A DNA stretch of 64,000 nt from Ciona intestinalis. Its lineage: Eukaryota; Chordata; Ascidiacea; Phlebobranchia; Cionidae. Made by a program: the position numbers and the translations under genes. The stretch covers positions 4,469,026 through 4,533,025 of the forward strand of contig NC_020174.2 of assembly GCF_000224145.3 (NCBI RefSeq), read 5' to 3'. This document shows positions 36,601 through 49,320 of this stretch, one piece after another; the stretch's first letter is position 1; every line of letters starts with the position of its first letter. The notes below the pieces were generated by a model, which saw only the letters and a list, made by a program, of their open reading frames with translations, did no database searches and was not told the DNA's origin.

Positions 36601-39600
36601 AAATGTTACGGAACAGTCATTTAACTCTTCTGAATTTGCCAGTTTCTTAACAAACTTATAAAAGGGATATTCATTTTTTTGTTAGAATAGGATAAACAAA
36701 AACACAGTATTTAAAAATGTATTGCAGTCGGAAGAAAAGAAACCTTCCATCAGTTCCAGTTAAAACCAAACTTACATCAGTTATAAGAAATGCTGAGGTA
36801 TTTGGGGATAAAAAACCAAAGCACAAATATTCAGCTAAGAATAAAAGTTATGGTGAGTTTTTTGTAGGATGTTTAGTATGGTTGTTTTTTTAGACTTGCT
36901 CAAGTTGGCACATTTAGGCACCATTTAGCATGACATAAAATATAAAATTTTGTATGTAATTGTAAAATCTATATATATATCTATACCCCAAATTTTTGCT
37001 GTCAAATTTTTTGTACCTCTAATTTTATTCAGATTATTTTCTCAGATTTTGCCAAAAATTTGTCTGAATCCTCAGCACAATTAAAAGAGTCAAACAACTT
37101 TGTACAAGCACTGATATCTAACGAGAAAAAAACTACTAAGAGACGTCTAAGAAGCAGCAAAAAATTCAACAAGAAAAACATCTTTGACGTGCCGGTCTCT
37201 CACAAGGGGTTTCCCCCTTCACCACCCCCACTAAAGATGGGACGACAGATACAGATTCACCTGCTTACCCAACTGTGACGGAAAATCAGCCGAAAAATGA
37301 GGAGACAGAGACTGTTGAGAGTAACGATATGAAAAATGCACACAGTAGTGATAAGAGTGAAGAAATAATGCCAGAAAAGATGATTTCTGATGATGTGTCT
37401 GGCAAAATTTCCTCTACTGATCAAAAGTCTCATGAAGTTAATGTACCAGCTTCTAATGATGATGGTAATAATGGTCAGTCCATTGGAAATGAGAAACAAA
37501 ATTCAAATGACCAAGCAGGTGATCCTACTGTTAAAGATAGCACGCCACCTAAAAATGCTGTTACATCAGAAAAAGTTGACAGTGAAAAGTTTTTGATAAA
37601 ACTGAAACATGACAAGACACCTAAAAGTAAAACCATTACTCCTCCCAAAAGTACGCCATCGTCTCTTGGTCAAAGAAGTGGTAGAGCAAGAAAAGGTAGT
37701 TTTTCAAAAACACCGCCCCAAAATAGCCCCGAGCATGTATTGGTTGCAGCGCATGATACATTACCTAAGACACCACCCTCTCAATTGGAAAATATGCCGG
37801 TTATTTGTGTTGGAGAGACAGAAGAGAACACTCAGGATAGCAAAGCATATTATGTGGACACCCCTCCAACTACTGAGTGCTCCCTGCTTGAAAGTAATGA
37901 TTGTAAGAAGTCAGAAACTGAAAAAAATGATAAAGTTACTAAAAGGTGTGGAAAAGTGGTATATGATATGTTTTTTCATATCTTTTAAAACTCAAATGTA
38001 AATCAAAAGCGCAAAAATTCAATTATGTACACCCTTACTGTTACTATAACCTTTTAACATACGTTCTATTTTCTTTATTGACTTAGTTTTATCACATTGA
38101 AATTTACAGACAGCCAGTGGAACTTGGTCTGCTTGACTTTAGTGGTCCCTCACAGCCAGTTAAACTCAACTCACAACCTAATAAGAAAATCATGGAGACC
38201 TGCAGGTTAGTTGTACATTGTATTTTTACAACATACCGCGTTTTAAATTAATTCTGTCTAATGACAGTATATTTTTTAAAAGCTTCTAGTAAATATAAAC
38301 ATTGAGAAATTTATTTTACCAGTAAAATGTTTTGTGTAGGATGGTAATTGACAATCTTGGTTCTTCCAAGTCAGAAGTTTTAAGTGAGAACGAGACTGGG
38401 CCATTGTCTGATAACCTCTTGGTTGTTGGACGAAGTGTTAACCTTACGAAGGTTCAGAGCAACAATTCTGACGCTGAAGTTGCCACAAATACTATGAAGG
38501 AGATACATGAAAAACTAAGTCAAATAGAGGAGCCTGCATGTTTAATAGAAAGCACCCATGATGTGTGTGGCTCGCCACAGAAGCAGGAAAACGAAATATC
38601 TGTAAAACTTCAAGGATCGTCCACATATGCTTGCGACACAGACTCGTCAATCACAAATTCCACGAACTGTATACTGAACAGCGAACCAACTTCTAACAAG
38701 CTTGTTTCAAAAAATGATCCAGTTGTGGTGAAAATAAAACGTGCAAATGTAAGAAATGTTAAGACAAGGAAAGTCGGGGTTTTGCCTGCTTCTCGTACGA
38801 TAAAAAAGAAAGGTAGACCTTCCAAAGCTGTGAGACGGACGAGTTATAAGCTGAAAATGAATTTCGCATCTTCAAGCAAGAAAAAAACGGGAAAAACAAT
38901 TAAAACAATTTCTGATAGGTTGTTAGAGCAAAAGAAGTTAAGTCAGGTGTCAACTAACTCACAATCTCAAATCAGTGAATCTGTTAAAGAGATGGAAAAG
39001 AATGTTTTAAGTTCGGTTGAAAAAACAAAGGATTTTTGCAATGAAAGTGCAGCAGATGATAGAAATGTTCTAGAAAATAAAAACAAAAGTTTTCCAAGCA
39101 CCAGTAGTGAAGAAATGATGTGTACGTCTAATGGTTGGGGAGGCACAAAACTGAAAATCCGAATATGTAGAAGTTCTGATCATTCACCAAAAAAATCTTC
39201 CGATGCTGCTACAAAGAAACAAAACGTTTTAAATGAGAAGAAAGTTCAACATTTTTTGAAAGATAAACCAATAGAAAACTTACCTACTTCCCCAGCTGTA
39301 ATTCCTAACTCCATGAAACTAACAAGCAATAGAAATAAAATTGCGAAAAAGACAGGACCATATTCAAAGAAAACAAAAATCCCTGTTTCTACTTGTGCAG
39401 CTACGGACCTAATTTCTTCAAGCTGCCCGTTGCCCCAAACAGATGATGAATTCAAGCAAAATGATAAAATAATTCGTTCATTTGAGCGCAGTCTGTCTGT
39501 AAATCTTATTAGGTGTGACATAGATACTTTACACTTCACACACCCCATGCCAAAAGTCGATCGAAAAATCCAAAAAGGAAGAAGAACTGGAGTAAAAGTT

Positions 39601-42600
39601 GAATCGAAACGTATTGGAAGTGAGGATCATATTTCCTCAAGTCCTCTCCTCTTCCCACCATCCCAGGAACAAACAAATGAAGTTCAGAAGTCGACTGATC
39701 AACATGAAAAGGTGGCTCGTACAACTTACGCTTATATAATTTTTAAGCTGATATATTACGAAACCAAACCTTTTTTTGTATATACATAGGGATATATAAA
39801 AGATGAAAATATTTATTTTGCATACAAATTAAACACTTTACATTACATAGGATTTATATACAATAGATGCAGTGTAATAGTACTATGAGTATAATATATT
39901 TAATTTACAAACAAAATAAACGCTTTGCACTGTTAAACGGTAAACTAAATACTTATTACCATTTTCTCAGGATACATCCGACAATAAGAAAGCTATAGTT
40001 AAGGAAAAGAAAGAAGATAGTTGGAATAAAATCGGTAATTAAATCTACAAGTTATGTGTGTGTCTTAATACATATGTTGATTTTCTATGCATATTACACT
40101 CTGTATGCTTTTTAGATACCAACATGAACATTGTAAATGAAAACGCTGGCACTACTACAAATTCTCAAGAAGAAGAAGAAACCGACCATTTTCATCTTCC
40201 AGAAAAAATCAAAGTAAATCATATAAACTTGTTTCATCTGCTTAGTTTTACAGAACAAGGTTTTTTATTAGAAAAATCTTTTATTTTTAGAATTTTCTCT
40301 CGTCACTTAACAAGACTCTTCAACTTAGCAAAGAAATTGAGTTAAGTTTCCCAGCTTTGGTGGCTGATTTTGAGAAGTGGCGTGAATATTGCATGAAGAT
40401 ATCTCATACTTTGAAACTGGGAGAGGAAACGCATGGTAAGTGAATTAATCAATAAGCACAGCTCTGTAAGTTTTTACCCAAAATGATCTGTACGATGCAT
40501 TCTTATACATATATAACTTTTTTTTAATTATTACGGAGAATTGTGAAAAAGAATAAACCAGCTATACTGCTGGATTTGAATATTTTTAAAATGCAAAAAT
40601 TACCACGAATTATTTGTTACAGCTTTGCTGCTTTATCATTACAGTCCACTTTTCAGCAACAAGTATTAGTGTGACACTGCTGTTAATTTATACTACATAT
40701 GTGTGTGTTCTTTTACAGATGATTCAAATCAGAACTTAGAAACTTTTACACCAAACAAGGATCAAGTTATGTCTGATGATAAACAGAGCCAGCCGGTTAT
40801 AAAACCAACTGAAATTGAAATGGACGATGAGATTGACTGTAGTTTGCCTACAGTACGGCACATACTCAATGCAAGGGAAAGGACACAAGAATTGGATAAT
40901 TTATCCTCAAAAGAAAAAAATGTTTTTGTAGAGGAACCAATTCTTATTGGTGATAAAGAAGAGGATCTGGTCATTATAGATGAAGACCAAGGATTAGAGG
41001 ATGGAAACAACACATATCTACTTGATGATGATAACACTCCAACATTGCCAGAGAGTACTGGCCAATCTTCAGTGTTTCCAGATCAAATTCAAGCTTCACC
41101 TATTCAGGCTTCACAAGACATGCTACCATGTTCAGCAGGAAGCACTGGTAATCCTGTGTTTAAAAGATCCCTGCTCTCACTGAAGCGAAAACGTGTCCTC
41201 TCCTCTTCGAGTGATTCCTGCTCTCCTAAGCAGCCAAAGAGGAAGAGAATTATCTGTAATGATGAAGAAGGCCAATCTTCGCAAGAATTTTCAAACTCAG
41301 GAAAATCTGAAAATTGTTTTAATGAACATTTTGCATCTCAAGCATCCGAAAAGTCGATAGATATTGTTAACTCTTCCCTACAATCTGACCCTGCACATAA
41401 TCTTGAAAGTAACGAAGTAAGTTGTTTTATTTCTACCAATCTTTCCACACTATGTGCAAGCTTTGTAGGTTAGATGTTATACAACACCGAGCTGTATTTT
41501 TTCAGATACATTTCTTAAAAATGTTAGGTTAACCTGTATCAACTAAAATGGTCAGGTTACATATAGTTACGAATACAAGTAAAATATTAATAACTTACTG
41601 ATACATCAGGTAAAGCAGTAATTCACAAACTGTGTGTGGTAACTTACTGTCTTTCTTGCTAATTTTAGTTGTTAAGCTGCTTAAGCTAAGAAGTAGTAAA
41701 TAATAAATATTGTTGGTGTGTTGCAAGTATGGTCAACTTTTCTAAAGACGTTGCAAACTTGCAACATAAATGTTTGAGATAACAATATGTACAATCTAAA
41801 CGTTTCCTTGAAATTTTGCACCTATGCTTTTCGAATATATATAGGTTTTTGTAAATTTTCAATGTATATAAGTTAGTAGTTACTGACCATAATTGTTATA
41901 GATTAACATTCACATGTTTTAATATTACTCTCAGGGTTTAATGAAAGATGAACCAAGTAAAGAAGATGAGAATATGGTGGATAAAGAAGAACAATCAATG
42001 GATTTGAATAATAGATTGGATGAAAATGTAAGTATTTTTAATATGTTGTTTTAATTTAAAAGGGAAATATTTATGTATGTTATACATAGTAAATATTAAT
42101 ATTATTCACCTTAAAACCAAGATCATTTGTAAAAATTGCTATTGAAAGAATATTTACATTATGTCTGGGAGCACAAGTTACAGAACAAATTAAACAGATT
42201 CCGGACACTCCTGATTCCCCCTTGACAAATGACACATCCGAGAATGAGGTTGTTAAACTCCAGCCAAACCCAGTTGACATGGCAACGCAAATGGATGAAT
42301 GTTTTGAGGAAATGCACAATTCCACACCTGCAGATATTTTGTCAGAAATAGATGAAACTCCATTTACCTTATCTCAGGTAATAACATTGTGTTACTTGAG
42401 TATACTATGCGATTATTAAGTATTTTAATGAGTAAAATCAGCAAAAAAAATCATCTAAAAATTGCCAAATTTTTTGAAAAATAAATTTCAGAGGACTAAA
42501 TCCCTTTCTTTTGATCAGCATAAGCAACAATTTTGTTTTTATGTTTATACAAGAGGGTGGGGGAAGATAGAACACCTTTTAAGTTTTAACTGTATTTTTT

Positions 42601-45600
42601 CCGTCCCATTTAGTGGTAAACAAAGAACATTCAAAGAATTATAAAACTTTTTCCTCACAACTCCTCACAGATAAGGATATTTGAATATTATGTGCTAAAG
42701 GTGTCTCTTATACCCCCACCGTACTTAATGTATATTTAAACCCAGATACCTCCCCCTACTCCACCTCCACCAATCAACAACCAACCTTCAGTGAGCGCGC
42801 CCGGACCTGCCCAATCAGATACAATTTATGTTGATGATCTTTTAAGAAAGTAAATACTTTAATGAATATCAATTATCTAAAAATACTTTTCTATAGAACC
42901 ATTTGCTAGTCTGCTTGCCACGAATTTTAAAATATATTTTAAGTAGAAACAATAGCAATTTATACAGATTTTTTTAAATATAAATAATAATGTTTGTATT
43001 TAAAAAAGTTTTAACTTATAAATATGCACAAAAACAATTATAACTTTATTTTGCACAGAATTTCTGAATTCACAGAAGATTATAAAACAGTTACAAACGA
43101 CGATACAGATGACACCGCGCTACAACTAGACAACTTTTTTATCGAAGAAAGGACAAAAAATAATCAACCTTCTGTACCAAAAGAATCTGTTAACTTAGAA
43201 AAACATACACCAATACCCAGGGAGTCAACAGTGTCTACAGATACATTAAACACATCTAAAAAACAGGTCACTGAAAATGTAAAAGAAAATGATAATATGA
43301 CCCCAATAGAATCTCCAAATGGGAGTAAAAAACCTCTGAGACAATCTAGTTTTTCGGAACCTATTTCTCCTTTAAAATTACCAAGTCTTCCAAACAAGTC
43401 TACTGCAAGAAAAAAGCGAAACAGTCAAATAGGGGTCAGCAAACCGGATGAAAAAAATTCTAGTGTAAGTAGATTGTTATTATTACATATATTGTTTTTT
43501 TGGAGGGGGAGGGCTGTAACTTTTAAAGATTATGAAGATGCCAAAAATTTAATCCAAAACTGATGTTTCTGAACTCCTGAACAGGCTTAACATGATGCAT
43601 ATGTTTAGTTGACCCCAAGAAGCAACCCACCAGCTGCAGTTTTGACTTCCAAACCTCCAAAACCAACCACGCCATCAAGGACTCCAAAAGCTTTCGTACA
43701 ACCAACTTCTTCTGTCAAGAAATTTCAAAAAAATCAGAGTATTTACTCTCTTTTTCTAGCTGTAGTTGCCATTTTTTCTTGGTATATATACAGATGGACC
43801 CCTGTCAATGATTTGTTTTTGTTCATTCGTAATTTCTTTGCAAAGACTTCATTTTACATCTTAAAACTATCTCTGTGTCTTACCACTTCTTTCCCATTCA
43901 GGATCAACACAACTGAGTGAATGTACAAACCAGGCAACCCCTAATACACCAAACAAAGATATCAATTTGAGTGATGTTTCAATGACCATACGTGGATCAA
44001 ACAAGTAAATACCAGTTCTTTCTTGTTTTAACCAGCTTTATCATTCGTTGTAATTTTTGTGTTTTTTTTTTTTTTTACTTCAGTTTATTTTTTTTATTTT
44101 ACTTCTTTTTGTTGATGGTATAAATATTTTTATTATGCCCTTTGTTTTATTAACAGATATGCCAGAAATCTATTTGAATGGATTTTTTTTCATTAACCGA
44201 CTGATGATGCTAATTATGTTTCTCAATCTTGTAGAATAACTTATTGGGTTTGATTTTTGTCTGTTACATATTTCATTCTGACTGTTAAGCAATTGATCAG
44301 GACCAGATTTCTGATATTTATCACACTAAGGAAAGAAATCTTGTCTTGCAGAAAATTGGGAATAATGACCAGTGGTATACAAGGCAAGGGACAACAAGTG
44401 GTACGAGTTATTGCAAAAAAATACGATGGAAAGTTTTTCAACAAGTTTGTAAATGGTGAAGTGACTCATTTGGTTGTGAAGACGGAAAATACGAGATGTG
44501 ATCGAACACTCAAGTAAGAATATTATTTACGAATGACATTTTCCTGCATGAATAAATTGTTCGTGCATTGAAATTTATAAAATGTTTCTTCAGATATCTG
44601 CAAGCAATTGCAAGTCGTTGTTGGATAGTGAGCATACTGTGGGTCACTCAGTCATTGAAACAAAAAAGATTGCTTCCAGAAAATGAGTATGTTTAAGTTA
44701 GAATCATATTGTGTCTTAAACTGTGCATGATATTTAATGCATAACATTTAACTTGTTTTGCTGTGGAAACAGACATACTATCCCTATTTTACAACTAGTA
44801 TTCTGGCATTCATTTACGCCAGCAGATCAGTTTTTAAAAATATATTTTAACTTTTGCCGAGTGCTAAACAGAAACAGACATAAGTTCACACAACAGCTCT
44901 ATATGTTTATGCATCTTATCTGAGTAACCTACTTAATAAATGTAACATTTCATTATATTTTTTTTCTCAGGTTTGAAGTGATTGGTGACAAAATCGAAAC
45001 AGATCCGGTTTTATTTTACGGACCGCGCAGGTCACGAGAAGCACCCAAAGAATATAAACTTTTATCGGATTATTTTATTTGCTGTTACTGTCCATTCGCT
45101 CTTTTCACAGCAGGTAGTAGAAAGTTATGTTACCATGCTCCTAATATATCAAAATGGTTACATGATTTGGTTTGTAAATACTGTATTTTTTTTTTAAACT
45201 TTTTAGTATCTTTTTTATTGCCAGTCTGGTAAAAATGTAGATTTTATTTTACCAATGATTTCTGACATAAAACTTATATTTATCCAGTTTAGAGCAATTT
45301 TAGGTATTCTGTTATGCCTATCATACCACATCAGGATATTTTTTATAACTGTTGAGTTTTCTGCAGAGGAGCTCATGGAGTTGTTGAAGTTATGTGGTGC
45401 TCATGTTACCTCAAGTTTGAAAGACCTTGCATCTGACAGAAGCAACCAGAAAAAAATGATTGTGTTTGACCCGGACGCATATACTGACTCACTGCCGAAT
45501 TATAACGGTAACTTTAAAAAACTGATAAAAACTGTAATAACAATTATTTTACATTTAGAAATTGCTGCAAGGTATAACTCTGAAGCTGTATCGAGTAATT

Positions 45601-45683
45601 GGGCATTAGAATGCATTGCTTCATTTACTGTCCAGCCGACTGCTGTCTATCCAGTTGAGGAATTTGAATCACAACTTAGCTAA
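30662..45683 (+). CDS. BRCA1: BRCA1 homologue (RING E3 ligase, tandem BRCT)
   Basis: Nuclear ubiquitin ligase and scaffold for homologous recombination and checkpoint control, acting with BARD1. About 26 exons, roughly 2,220 residues once the false duplication at 35717-37879 is collapsed. The N-terminal RING has C18, C21, C33, H35, C38, C41, C54 and C57 (CSICLE, KCNHSFCSHC, CPLC), close to human BRCA1. A very long low-complexity middle follows in large exons (31655-32596, 33920 onward, 38340-39711, 40719-41416). Two BRCT repeats are encoded from 44352 to 45683: LGIMTSGIQ, CDRTLKYLQAIASRCWIV, LWVTQSLKQKR, then ICCYCPF and MIVFDPDAY. Ser-Gly of TSG and Thr/Lys of RTLK match human S1655, T1700 and K1702, which bind phosphoserine. 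The first copy is interrupted by N runs and single-base frame errors; these look like assembly faults. Confidence 0.93.
32612..32748. repeat. AT microsatellites in BRCA1 intron 4
   Basis: Two TA-dinucleotide tracts, at about 32612-32640 and 32724-32746, repeated in the second copy of this region near 35738 and 35850. Confidence 0.8.
33355..33425 (+). mobile_element. SINE tail fragment in BRCA1 intron
   Basis: CTGACCTTGGACAAGATAC resembles the tail of the SINE at 25221 (TGTCCTTGGGCAAGACAC), followed by CCAATCCAGTGG and AATGGGGTCCCC. The head is absent. It recurs at about 36482-36552 because of the duplicated assembly. Confidence 0.4.
34754..34878. other. assembly gap, 125 N
   Basis: A run of undetermined bases that breaks BRCA1 exon 9 of copy 1. 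The sequence on its right belongs to ODAD4, not BRCA1. Confidence 0.99.
34879..35666 (-). other. misplaced second copy of ODAD4 exons 10-11 region
   Basis: Matches 24949-25698 in the same orientation, with scattered substitutions (CCAGAGATC against CCAATGATC, CTATCGGC against CTATAGGC) and a roughly 38-base stretch (about 35153-35190) missing from the other copy. It carries the whole of ODAD4 exon 11, the SINE-bearing intron and part of exon 10. It is bounded by N on both sides, inside a BRCA1 exon. This is best read as an alternative-haplotype contig put in the wrong place, not a pseudogene. Confidence 0.9.
35667..35716. other. assembly gap, 50 N
   Basis: A run of undetermined bases between the stray ODAD4 fragment and the start of the second BRCA1 copy, which resumes inside the end of exon 4. 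Confidence 0.99.
35717..37879 (+). repeat. BRCA1 duplicated segment, copy 2
   Basis: The partner of 32591-34753. It lacks one G in a GGG run near 37191, which breaks the exon 9 frame, while it retains the G near 37856 that copy 1 lacks. Unlike copy 1, it continues without a gap into the rest of the gene, so it is the copy to keep for the downstream junction. Confidence 0.95.
42551..42727 (+). mobile_element. MITE copy, forward orientation, in BRCA1 intron
   Basis: Left end GGGTGGGGGAAGATAGAACACC; right end AAGGTGTCTCTTATACCCCCACC. It is about 20 bases shorter than its relatives through loss of the central CCGTTGTTAATTG block. It sits just before the exon beginning at 42746. Confidence 0.82.
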
Positions 45684-46888
45684 ACTTTTACATTAACGTA
45701 ACAAGCAAAGAAGATATTTCAAGACATAACTATAGCCTTTTTAACACAGTTTTATTTACACCTGACATAATTTTTTTTTTTTTTTAAATCTTCAGTTTTA
45801 ATTTTTCGTTCTTCTTAGCAGTATTTATTTTATAGTCGTCCGTTTTAATTCTGTTTTATTAGTGCTCAAGTCTTTAAGTAGCAGTGTCTTCTGTTCCAAC
45901 ATAGTAACCGGTTAACTATAATTTGACACGAACGTCTTTATGTTGTTGCTCTCAATCTTTCTATGCGTTCGTTTTATTTTCGTTTTCAAGATTACGAGCA
46001 TATAATTACAAACCAGAATCGGGGCGCTTTAGATTAATGTGCGGTTGAATTTACGATGCTCTAATTCTAATAAATGCTCATTCTACTTCTAAACTTATAA
46101 GAAATATGGTACGATTGGGCCCTTTGACCTTCGTGGCGTATAGCAGATTTGGCACACGAAGTCAATACGCAATATAGAACCTCGCCTGACATCAAGAAGT
46201 ACCATACCCAACGCCGATTATACTAGGTATCAAGTATTCGATTAACCACTGGTTCACATTTACCCGTTGACAGATTGATTTCGTTACCACGGCAAGCGGT
46301 AATCCGCTGAATTACAGTTGATCTAAAAACCTATCATTATAAATAAGCTGTCGACATTTAGGTTAAGCCGAGGTCAGGGTATGTTTCAACTGCATAGAAA
46401 ATGCCACGAATTGCATTTCTCGTGTGCAGTCGTTTGGTGCGCTTTGTAGACATACGCCGATCACGTGGTAACCATGCAGCATGTGTGTGATGATCGATAG
46501 TTTGTCAAATTGGTAGTTTCGTCTTTCGATTTAGGAAGCGTCTGGAGACCAAGAAAACGAACTTCTAATTGGTGTGCAAAAATGCAGAATATTTATTCAG
46601 CGCAAACTCTGTACTTCATGCGAAAAGAAATGTAAAAGGCACAGCGTACAGAAAGGTGTAGCCTAAGCCTAACTAAAAAAGGACTACTACAACATTATAA
46701 GGCTATGGCGTTACACTATTTATGATATTTTTATTATGTACTTATAGTGTCCTTTAACGTTTATTAACTTAAATATGCTTAACAGAAATATGCCCTGCAT
46801 TTTATTTTAACAAATATTATAAGTAGCAGTTCAGGTGTACTCACTGTACTGTTTGCTTTTCTACAATTGTATGTATGAATTTTAAACT
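45684..46888. other. spacer between BRCA1 and NT5DC gene
   Basis: About 1.2 kb holding the BRCA1 3' UTR and the upstream region of the next gene. No further gene, RNA gene or repeat was recognised. Confidence 0.5.
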
Positions 46889-48657
46889 ATGTCACCCGGA
46901 GTAGCTCGCCATTTAGCAAGACAAATCCTTGCAAACAAGTGCATTCTTGGCCAAGTTTGCAATGCAGCAGTTCATACATCTAGCATTAAATTCTATCTGT
47001 CTGATACTGGCAATTGCAGCAATGCTGAGTTTATGAAAACAAGGTATAATGATCTAAGAGATTTGATCTATGAAGACCATGAACAGGTTCATAATGTGGA
47101 CCCACGAGGAGTATTTGCGATCAACCAAATTAATCTTGGAGAGGTGGGAGTGTATGGGTTTGATTATGACTACACCCTTGCACAATATTCCGACTCCATG
47201 CAAGAGTTCATATACACACAGAGCACTAAAGTTTTGGTTGAAAAGCATAATTTTCCTAAAGATCTCCTGAATGTGTCATTTCTACCAGACTTTTGCATTC
47301 GGGGATTGCATTACGACATACAGAGGAGCTTGCTAATGAAGGTGGACATCTGTAATGTTATCCAACTTGGTACTGTGTACAGGGGAATGGAGATGGTACC
47401 CGATGAAGAGGTTATGTGGTTATTCAATGGAACACGGCACATTCCAAAGCACATTATTGAGCAATCCTATGTTAGCACAGGTGAATCTCTGCGCCAATTA
47501 ATGGACATTTTCTCCATGCCCGAAATGATGCTGCTGGCAAATGTTGTGGAGTATTTTAGACATAGAAACATTGTTTATGACCCCAGAATCTTGTTTGAAA
47601 GTGTACAGGACTCTGTCCGTTCTGTTCATGTTTCGGGCCTCTTGTATGATGAAGTTGCCTCAAACATTGATAAATATTTGGATAAAGGAAGTTTAACACC
47701 ATTGATTAACTTCTTACTTGCTGGGGGAAAGAAGTTGTTTCTCATTACTAACAGTGGTTATCACTTTGTCAATTGTGGGCTTCGGCATCTAATTGGACCT
47801 GATTGGAAAGATGTATTTGATGTTGTGATTGTACAAGCAAAGAAGCCCAGGTTTTTCCACAAGGGTTCAAGACCATTTAAATGTGTGACACCCGACAATT
47901 CTTCCTCAAATTTGGTTGTTTCTTGGGAAAGAGTAAATGAGTTCAAAAAGGGAGAAGTTTACTGTGAAGGATGCATCGATGAACTCATGCAGTTGTCCAA
48001 ATGGGTTGGGAATGAAGTCTTGTACTTCGGTGACCAGATTTATGCTGATTTGTCAGACCCCACATACTCTTATGGCTGGAGAACTGGTGCAGTGATCCCA
48101 GAACTCGAAGAAGAGATTTCGGTTATGAATTCTCGTGTGTTTGGGCATTCTGTAATTTGGCTTCAAACTTTGGAACGCCTCTTGGAAAGAATGCAGGTAA
48201 ATTTTTAAATTAGTAACCAAGTCTGTGTGTTTTTTTAGTTTGGTACAAAAGTTAAAGTGTATAACAATAAGATGGTATGAAAAACCACAGTACTATAATC
48301 ATATATATTCTTTTATAGATTTACAGAGATGCAGAAAGTCAACAGCTTGTTCGAGAATGGTTGAACGAACGAAACGAGTTAAAAACTAAAGTAAAAGAAA
48401 TTTTTAATCCAAGATTCGGGTCTGTTTTCCGCTCCCATCTTTCATCTTCTTACTTCGCTGGTCGTCTATGCAGGATGGCAGATCTTTACACATCTTCAGT
48501 CAATAACTTAACACAGTACTATCCAAACCATTTCTTTTTCCCTACACGAGGTACTCTACCCCATGAACATGTTGTCAGTCTTGCTTACCAACATGATGGC
48601 TATGATCACGCAATTGAGAAGGCACTAAGTGACAAAAGACCAAATAACTTAAAATAG
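46889..48657 (+). CDS. NT5DC2: 5'-nucleotidase domain-containing protein 2/3
   Basis: A HAD-superfamily protein of the cytosolic 5'-nucleotidase (NT5C2-like) group; substrate not established. Two exons, 46889-48196 and 48319-48657, give 548 residues. The HAD motif I with nucleophile aspartates is GFDYDYTLA (about residues 90-98), a form typical of the NT5DC2/NT5DC3 branch. Further family blocks are YDIQRSLLMK, LGTVYRGME, KLFLITNSGYHFV (motif II/III region), GNEVLYFGDQIYADL and YSYGWRTGAVIPELE. The N-terminus is basic and Arg/Ala rich without acidic residues for its first 40 positions, consistent with a mitochondrial presequence. I cannot tell NT5DC2 from NT5DC3 by eye; the gene may predate their split. 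Confidence 0.92.
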
Positions 48658-49320
48658 TTTGATTGATGTTTTATAAATTTCATACACATCAGAATGGAAA
48701 ATATTTGTTTAAAAAGATTCGTCACTGTATATCTAACAGATTGTGTTGTCCAAATCGTTCACAAATTTTGGTAGAACATTGTAAATGTGCGTATTTGTTT
48801 GTCGTTTATTTATGAAGATATCTGCAGTTTAACTTATTGTATGTTTGTGTGCGTAATACATGTCACTGTGAACGTAAGTTAAGCAAGCAGCATCTTGATC
48901 CAAAGTACATACATGTCGCAGTGTGCCAATGTAATACAGCTTTAAGTGGTGTTGTGTGGTTTGTTTTTATTTGGGGTTGACTAGGTACAGGACTACAAAA
49001 AGCAACAAAAAATTCTTAACGTTTAAAAAAGGCAAATTGTAAACATTGTCATTTCTGTCATTGATAATAAATGACAAAAAATATTCGCTCGATGCCCACT
49101 GTGCTAATAGTGACGCTTTGTGTTTCATGGTTGAAAACATTCGTACAGCGTCTAGGTACTTTCCGATCCCCTATGTTAGAAAGACTGTTGTCGACCGGTA
49201 GCCTTTGTGTTAACTCGTCCGTGGTAAGATTCTGTTGATTTATACAAGCGTAAGAGGTTGGCTTATCTGTACAGGTGCTATTTATTCCGTACCAAATAGA
49301 ATTGTGCTTGTGGATCTACC
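48658..49320. other. spacer between NT5DC gene and NEK gene
   Basis: About 660 bases, with a candidate AATAAA at about 49064-49069. Otherwise nothing recognised; it must contain the NEK6/7 promoter. Confidence 0.45.
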
